Origin: an uncultured Porphyromonadaceae bacterium | GTDB lineage: Bacteria; Bacteroidota; Bacteroidia; Bacteroidales; Paludibacteraceae | Length of the DNA: 41,550 bases | Direction of reading: 5' to 3' | Assembly: GCA_949285425.1 (NCBI GenBank) | Contig: CASEAJ010000103.1 | Location: 1 to 41,550, forward strand | Part shown: piece after piece, positions 36,670-41,550 of the stretch | How positions within the stretch are numbered: position 1 is the stretch's first letter | Layout: every line of letters starts with the position of its first letter | Translations under genes and position numbers: made by a program | Notes under the pieces: generated by a model | Seen by the model: the letters and a program-made list of their open reading frames with translations, nothing else | Told to the model about the DNA's origin: nothing | Database searches by the model: none

Positions 36670-36677
36670 CAAAAGTA
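36670..36677 (-). promoter_or_regulatory. -7 box of the MBL-GT2-pyrC-apbE operon
   Basis: On the minus strand TACTTTTG matches TAnnTTTG, 44 bases before the ATG at 36625. Confidence 0.65.
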
Positions 36678-36782
36678 GCACAAAAGCCGCATACCGAACA
36701 TAAAATAACCGAAAATAACGTTAAATTTCTAAGGCTTTCATACATCCGAAGGCATATAATCGTGCATCTAGAGGCATCATTT

Positions 36783-36808
36783 TCTCGTCCCACAGCTGTG
36801 AAACGAGA
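36783..36808. repeat. Single-unit relative of the 22-bp dyad arrays
   Basis: TCTCGT...ACGAGA encloses CCCAC-AGCT-GTGAA, followed by ACTTTAG, the same right border (ACTTT) as arrays 1 and 2. The left flank GGCATCATTTTCTCGTCCCAC (36773-36793) resembles 41-61 at locus 1. It lies in the 354-base gap between the divergent MBL and antiporter genes; besides this unit and the two promoters I see nothing else there. Confidence 0.6.
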
Positions 36809-36944
36809 ACTTTAGCAGCCCAGACACACGACTTAGATGGTACGAACATACGACATCACAAGCCTGAAACTATGCAATAGTCTTTCCGCCCGTTTTTTAA
36901 CTTATTATAACAAAACGGCTCTTTCCGTTTAAAACCATATATTA

Positions 36945-36952
36945 TACATTTG
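36945..36952 (+). promoter_or_regulatory. -7 box of the antiporter gene
   Basis: TACATTTG matches TAnnTTTG, 27 bases before the ATG at 36980. A small hairpin AAACGG/CCGTTT (36913-36930) lies just upstream. Confidence 0.65.
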
Positions 36953-36979
36953 CACAAAATTTAACAGAAGACAAACGTT

Positions 36980-37936
36980 ATGATACTTGCCGTTTTTCTT
37001 ATTCTTGTCGGTTTCGTACTTCTGATCAAAGGAGCCGACTGGTTGGTTGATGGTGCCTCATCGCTGGCACACAAATTTCATGTATCCGATCTGGCCATAG
37101 GTCTCACCATCGTTGCATTCGGCACATCGGCCCCCGAATTGGTCGTCAACACCTTTGCTGCTGCCGAAGGACATGCCGAAATCGTATTCGGAAACATTAT
37201 CGGAAGCAACAATTTCAACCTGTTCATCATCCTTGGCATTGCCGGACTCATTGCACCCATTGTCGTGCAGTCGAGCACCGTATGGAAAGAGATTCCCATG
37301 TCATTGCTGGCTGCTTTGGTGCTGTTCGGACTTTGCAACAACTTCTTCACCGGAGGTGATTTGTTGCTCAGCCGTTGGGACGGAACTTTGCTTTTCGTGC
37401 TTTTCTGCGGATTCCTTTACTACGTATACCGGCAAATGAAATCCGACACGCCGGCTACTGAAGAGACCCCAAGCGCATCCAAACCCACATGGAAAATATG
37501 GGGACTGATTGTAGTGGGACTGGTCGGGCTGGTGGCCGGCGGCAAGCTTGTAGTAAACAATGCTATTGAAATAGCGACTCTGCTGGGAGTAAGTCAGAAA
37601 GTCATATCGCTCACCATTGTCGCTGCCGGAACTTCGCTACCGGAACTGATGACCTCGGTCGTGGCCGCCATCAAGAAAAACAGCAATATCGCCATCGGAA
37701 ACGTCATCGGATCGAACATTTTCAACATCCTGCTGATACTTTCTGTCAGCGCTTTCATACGTCCCACTGAGTATAACCCGGCATTCAACACCGACCTGTA
37801 CATGCTTATGGGAGGTACACTGCTGCTTTTCATTGCCATGTTTACCGGACAACGCAAGAAGCTCGACCGCTGGAAAGCAGCCCTGTTGCTGGCTATTTAT
37901 GTAGCCTATACCGTATACCTCATTGCCAAAGGATAA
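36980..37936 (+). CDS. Calcium/sodium antiporter, CaCA family (YrbG-like)
   Basis: A 318-residue inner-membrane protein with about ten hydrophobic helices in two inverted halves. Each half carries the alpha-repeat signature of the family: AFGTSAPELVVN with GNIIGSNNFN, and AAGTSLPELMTS with GNVIGSNIFN. It exchanges cations, probably Ca2+ for Na+ or H+. The central loop (KSDTPATEETPSASKP) separates the halves. A GNAT gene follows 7 bases after the stop. Confidence 0.92.
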   Translation: MILAVFLILVGFVLLIKGADWLVDGASSLAHKFHVSDLAIGLTIVAFGTSAPELVVNTFAAAEGHAEIVFGNIIGSNNFNLFIILGIAGLIAPIVVQSSTVWKEIPMSLLAALVLFGLCNNFFTGGDLLLSRWDGTLLFVLFCGFLYYVYRQMKSDTPATEETPSASKPTWKIWGLIVVGLVGLVAGGKLVVNNAIEIATLLGVSQKVISLTIVAAGTSLPELMTSVVAAIKKNSNIAIGNVIGSNIFNILLILSVSAFIRPTEYNPAFNTDLYMLMGGTLLLFIAMFTGQRKKLDRWKAALLLAIYVAYTVYLIAKG

Positions 37937-37943
37937 TGCCTGC

Positions 37944-38429
37944 ATGCAAACCGAAACGATGCTGACCGACATGACCATCCGCCTCCTTAACCCAACGGAA
38001 GAGGACTACCCCTATAACCTTCTTTTGTTGGCCGACCCATCGCGTGAGGCACTGGCCGACTATCTGCCCCGGGGAGACGTGTTCACATGCGTATCCCAGG
38101 GACACACGGTGGGAGTGTATGTCTTGTTACACACCCGACCGTTCACTGCCGAGATAGTCAATATAGCCGTGGCAGAAGCGCATCAACGGCAAGGCATCGG
38201 CACTCGGCTCATACAACATGCCATAGCCACAGCCCGCATGCAAGGTTTCAAAACACTGGAGATAGGTACCGGTAACTGTGGGGCAAGCCAGTTGATGCTG
38301 TACCAACGATGTGGTTTCACTATCACATCGGTCGACCATGATTTCTTCCGCCTGCACTATCCGGAACGTATCATGGAAAACGGCATGGAATGTCGTCACA
38401 TGGTCAGACTGCGCATGACGTTACTGTGA
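37944..38429 (+). CDS. GNAT-family N-acetyltransferase
   Basis: About 161 residues from the ATG at 37944; ATGs at 37959 and 37971 are also possible. The acetyl-CoA loop is RQGIGTRLIQHAIATA, preceded by the strand AEIVNIAVAEAHQ and followed by LYQRCGFTITSVDHDFF, the usual GNAT order. The substrate is unknown. It is closely linked to the antiporter gene and probably co-transcribed. Confidence 0.88.
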   Translation: MQTETMLTDMTIRLLNPTEEDYPYNLLLLADPSREALADYLPRGDVFTCVSQGHTVGVYVLLHTRPFTAEIVNIAVAEAHQRQGIGTRLIQHAIATARMQGFKTLEIGTGNCGASQLMLYQRCGFTITSVDHDFFRLHYPERIMENGMECRHMVRLRMTLL

Positions 38430-38536
38430 AACCAATGCCACAAACACAATCATAATATCCTGTTTAAACAGGGCTGAGTTCCATGCATTTAATATTTTTC
38501 CCTCTTTTCACCTTCCGACGAATCACAATTTATATT

Positions 38537-38544
38537 TATATTTG
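38537..38544 (+). promoter_or_regulatory. -7 box of the LtaS-like gene
   Basis: TATATTTG matches TAnnTTTG, 33 bases before the ATG at 38577. A 14-bp palindrome CCTGTTTAAACAGG (38459-38472) lies further upstream. Confidence 0.65.
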
Positions 38545-38576
38545 CACATTTTTATTACAAACCATTAAAATACATT

Positions 38577-40880
38577 ATGTTACTATTCGGCCTTTGTGTG
38601 CTGTTCGTATTTTGCGTGACATTTATCTCCTTGTTCAAACACAAAGAACTCAGGATTGTATTATCTATTATATCCAGTTTCTTTTGGTGCATCCAATTAT
38701 CGTCGGTTTATATCGGAGAGTCATTCGTCGATTACAAATATTACCGACATATCAACATGGAAACCCTGGCCATGGTCCCCGCCTTCAAACTGGAGGCCAT
38801 ATTATTCTTTTGCCTGCTCATCGGCCTTCCCGTGCTATTTTTCTACTGTGCCAGCGGCATCCGTTCTCTCTGCCAATCCATCAAGAAACCCGTTTCTGTC
38901 ATCATCAAGGTGGCGGTATTAGTCACGATGGCCTCAATACTCGTTTTTCCCAAAGCAAGCATGTATGACAAATTCAGCGAAATTATCAGTATAGTGACCG
39001 TCACAAGCGACAGCGAGAACGAGCTAAGCCGAATGCTCACCCCAAAAGACAGGCTGAATGTATCTCACTGCTCCGGTAAAAACATCATCATCCTATCGCT
39101 GGAAAGTTTCGAGAAGGCATTCCTACTCCATGAAAATGAGCATCTGACGCCATATCTGCGACAACGTGCCCAAAGTTGGAATTTCTACGACATGACTCCC
39201 AGTTCGGGAACCAGTTTCACCATTGCATCACTCTACACCGTTTTCACCGGTATCCCCTCCTACTTTGCCGGACACGGCAACAACTATTTCATAGGTTCTA
39301 CCCACAGCAAACTCATCAGTCTGGCCGACATTGTAAAACGTTGCGGTTACCAAACCTACCACCTCTCCAACAACGCTGAGTTTGCCGGCACAAAAGAATT
39401 GCTGACCGCTTTAGGGGTCGAACACATACTTGACGGTACGTTTGGCGGAAAATACGAAGAAAGTCCCATGAGCGGTGCTTACGACATGGATTTGTTTGCT
39501 GAAGCCAAAAAGATAGCACTCCAAAACAAACAAAATCCGTTCCTGCTTTTTCTGGCTACAACCCAAACCCACCGCCCCAACGGTGTTGTAGACCAAAGAA
39601 TGCTCAATTACATAACCCCGGGCAAAGACAACCTGGAAACAGCCGCCAAGTCAACCGACTATCTGATTGAAGATTTTATCCTCTTCCTTGAACAGGAAAA
39701 GCTAATAGAGAATACGGTCATCTACATTTTCCCCGACCACGCGTTCTGGGGCGAAAAGCCTTTACTCGACCGTACAGGCAACCGATACGCTCTATGGATG
39801 ATGACCAATGCCGATAACCTGCAAATGGACACGAAACGTTTTGGCCAAATAGATTTGCCCAAAATCATACTACAAGGAGCAGATATCCGGCACAACGCCG
39901 TTTTTCTGACCGATCTCATAGACAGCACACAAGACAAGAACCAATTCATAGAAAAACATATCAAAGAGATTACCGCACTGAATTCCTTGTCAATGACTAG
40001 AGACAACAGCCTGCGCAACAGCCTTGTTGTGCAAAAAAAGTTGGGAAACATCGTTTGTTATATTGACGGGAAACCCATCTATCAGGAAAAGGCCAGAAGA
40101 TTGAAGAACAAGCATCTTATCATTCCGTTCGATGAAAATCTGAAATACAAAACCCCGCTTGTCTACACAAATGAAGAGCTTGCCGTTGAATTCTTCGAAC
40201 CATGTGAAACCTACATTGATATTCACTACAGCAAAAAAATGTTCAACTTTTCATGGATTCGGGACAACGAACGTACGTATCGATCCACCGAACCATCTGA
40301 CTGTATAGAGCTGCAGACGGAGGACATTATAACCATTCTGGCACAAATCACCCCCGGGACTAACGCACTTCTCAACACCCCTGAGCCCATCGAGAAACAA
40401 CGATTGCTGACCCAAGACACGACCCGTTTCCAAGGCTGCGTGCTCGACTATCTACCACAGATCTCGTCCAACCCAAACAACCTTTTGCTCATATCTGCAT
40501 TTGATGAAGCCAGTCTTCTTTTTCCTGCCATCAAACCAGCCCTGCAGACTTTGGGTCTGAAAGAAAGCCTGAGTGCCGACAAACAATTCAGGTGGGCATA
40601 CATAGCCGCACTTACTCGAGACAGCGTTTATGTGGAAAAAACCCGTCATAGTGTGCTGCACAAAAAATTGGCCATCAACGGTAATCATATATCTCTCACC
40701 AGTTGTGGCTTGGACCATATCACACCAACCATCACTAGCCGTATTCTCATCAACGACCGGGAATACTTTCTTCCCAGGCGCGGATTGAATTTTATCGTTT
40801 ACGATTTATCCACACAAAAAGTAACCGACGCGTTCAATGTGGACACATACGGCGACAATACCCTCACCGTAAAACGTTGA
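38577..40880 (+). CDS. LtaS-type membrane phosphotransferase/sulfatase with ILEI-like C-terminal domain
   Basis: A 767-residue protein. Four hydrophobic segments fill the first ~130 residues (start MLLFGLCVLFVFCVTFISLF). A sulfatase-fold domain follows: IIILSLESFEK with Glu176 as a likely metal ligand, SSGTSFTIASLYTVFTGIP with Thr212 as the likely nucleophile, and IYIFPDHAFWG with Asp387/His388. This order matches lipoteichoic acid synthase-like enzymes, which transfer head groups from lipids to polymers outside the membrane; in a Gram-negative cell the acceptor is unknown. The C-terminus has NLLLISAFDEAS (~634) and LQTLGLKES, then ISLTSCGLD (~704), RRGLNFIVYD and FNVDTYG near the end. These are hallmarks of the ILEI/FAM3 domain, but in swapped order. 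Confidence 0.82.
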   Translation: MLLFGLCVLFVFCVTFISLFKHKELRIVLSIISSFFWCIQLSSVYIGESFVDYKYYRHINMETLAMVPAFKLEAILFFCLLIGLPVLFFYCASGIRSLCQSIKKPVSVIIKVAVLVTMASILVFPKASMYDKFSEIISIVTVTSDSENELSRMLTPKDRLNVSHCSGKNIIILSLESFEKAFLLHENEHLTPYLRQRAQSWNFYDMTPSSGTSFTIASLYTVFTGIPSYFAGHGNNYFIGSTHSKLISLADIVKRCGYQTYHLSNNAEFAGTKELLTALGVEHILDGTFGGKYEESPMSGAYDMDLFAEAKKIALQNKQNPFLLFLATTQTHRPNGVVDQRMLNYITPGKDNLETAAKSTDYLIEDFILFLEQEKLIENTVIYIFPDHAFWGEKPLLDRTGNRYALWMMTNADNLQMDTKRFGQIDLPKIILQGADIRHNAVFLTDLIDSTQDKNQFIEKHIKEITALNSLSMTRDNSLRNSLVVQKKLGNIVCYIDGKPIYQEKARRLKNKHLIIPFDENLKYKTPLVYTNEELAVEFFEPCETYIDIHYSKKMFNFSWIRDNERTYRSTEPSDCIELQTEDIITILAQITPGTNALLNTPEPIEKQRLLTQDTTRFQGCVLDYLPQISSNPNNLLLISAFDEASLLFPAIKPALQTLGLKESLSADKQFRWAYIAALTRDSVYVEKTRHSVLHKKLAINGNHISLTSCGLDHITPTITSRILINDREYFLPRRGLNFIVYDLSTQKVTDAFNVDTYGDNTLTVKR

Positions 40881-40952
40881 TTGAGCACTAAAAACTGTAA
40901 AAACAAGCAACAAATAATTTCATTTTCAACAACACACCAAACATTTTTTGTT

Positions 40953-41258
40953 ATGATAAAAATATACAGCATGGATACCTGCCCCGACTGTACTTACATA
41001 AAAGGACAAATCGCAGGCAACGACCAGTATGAGATAATCGATATCGGCCAACACGTAAAAAACCTCAAGGCCTTTCTGAAACTTCGCGACCACCATCCGG
41101 CTTTCGATGAAGCAAGAAAAAGCGGTGCAGCCGGCATACCGTGTTTTGTTCTCGAAGATGGTACGGTGACACTTGTTCCCGAAGATGCCGGTTTGCATTC
41201 ACGTCCGAAATTATTCACAGATGGAGCCGCCTGCCGCATTGATGGAAGCGGCTGTTGA
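40953..41258 (+). CDS. Glutaredoxin-like thiol-redox protein
   Basis: A 101-residue protein, MIKIYSMDTCPDCTYIKGQI, with the redox motif CPDC near the N-terminus and the cis-proline loop GAAGIPCFVLEDG, as in the thioredoxin fold of glutaredoxins. It may reduce disulfides or mixed glutathione-type disulfides in the cytoplasm. The ATG at 40953 lies 73 bases after the LtaS-like stop; no consensus -7 box is obvious, so it may be co-transcribed. Confidence 0.8.
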   Translation: MIKIYSMDTCPDCTYIKGQIAGNDQYEIIDIGQHVKNLKAFLKLRDHHPAFDEARKSGAAGIPCFVLEDGTVTLVPEDAGLHSRPKLFTDGAACRIDGSGC

Positions 41259-41465
41259 ACCCCAACCAATCATTAGGACATTCAGACCTTGCTTCACTCT
41301 ACAAAAGCCGATATACATGATGAGCTATTGGGATTGAAGCTACTTACGACTGTCCGTCGTTGTTGTACGAAGAAGTTGTTTTACGAACAACCAAAATCCA
41401 TTTTACAAATCTGACTAGTCCTAAATAACCGTTACAGTTATTGGACAAAAATAAATTATTTATCA
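41259..41465. other. Intergenic, no gene recognised
   Basis: AT-rich sequence without a supported reading frame on either strand. It could be the remnant of a mobile element, but I see no ends or transposase motif. Confidence 0.3.
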
Positions 41466-41504
41466 CAGTTCAGCAAGGCTAGCCTTGCTGAACTGTTTCT
41501 TTTT
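41466..41504 (+). terminator. Terminator hairpin near the window end
   Basis: A perfect 30-bp palindrome (41466-41495, core CAAGGCTAGCCTTG) followed by TTTCTTTTT. The T-run is on the right, so it stops rightward transcription, probably that of the glutaredoxin-like gene about 200 bases upstream. Confidence 0.75.
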
Positions 41505-41550
41505 ATAGCTTTTAATTCTAATCTGCTTCTGATGATGCATAAACTCAGGC

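Noticed and set aside
41259..41550. Transposase remnant at the right end
   Set aside because: Some sequence looks out of place, but I found no transposase motif or element ends.

Overview
The window reads as a chromosome segment from the order Bacteroidales, most likely Bacteroidaceae (Bacteroides/Phocaeicola-like); the genus cannot be fixed from this sequence alone. The grounds are the TAnnTTTG -7 promoter boxes in front of many genes, type V (Fim/Mfa) pilus genes, a GT3-type glycogen synthase beside a short GlgP, the bamD-rpoZ-coaBC-DUF4835 block, and several Bacteroidales-specific DUF families (DUF4301, DUF3575, DUF3868, DUF4835).

Layout. 1-444 is a repeat-rich leader with a duplicated promoter repeat. 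445-3527 carries a DUF4301 protein and gltX on the plus strand, ending at a bidirectional terminator. 3658-20849 is one leftward fimbrial locus: DUF3575 barrel, DUF3868/OmpA-like protein, Mfa1-like shaft fimbrillin, Mfa2-like anchor, an accessory fimbrillin-like lipoprotein and a 3,824-residue beta-helix adhesin. A membrane-bound AraC-type regulator (21558-22772) lies upstream in the same orientation. 22773-24393 is about 1.6 kb without a convincing gene but densely filled with palindromes and repeats. 24394-28782 encodes glycogen synthase and alpha-glucan phosphorylase. 28878-36625 is a leftward housekeeping block: MBL hydrolase, GT2 mannosyltransferase-like, dihydroorotase, ApbE, then BamD, RNA polymerase omega-like, CoaBC and DUF4835. 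36980-41258 runs rightward: Na+/Ca2+ antiporter, GNAT acetyltransferase, an LtaS-type membrane phosphotransferase/sulfatase with an ILEI-like tail, and a glutaredoxin-like protein.

How it may work together. The fimbrial genes look like a complete surface-pilus unit: outer-membrane parts first, then shaft, anchor, accessory protein and a giant terminal adhesin with a type IX-secretion-like C-terminal domain, which recalls the T9SS-exported Mfa5 at the end of the Porphyromonas mfa cluster. Three near-identical 20-bp motifs upstream of the operon promoter, with a related one at the araC promoter, are candidate binding sites for the neighbouring regulator.

The most unusual non-coding signal is a family of 88-bp arrays, each made of four dyads of the form CCCAC-N4-GTGGG at an exact 22-bp period, found at three intergenic loci, with a single-unit relative at a fourth. 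Other repeat families are a three-hairpin element (three copies), a 201-bp element with terminal inverted repeats (two copies), a 7-bp minisatellite that encodes the end of a protein, and a 4-bp repeat in the leader of the shaft fimbrillin gene.
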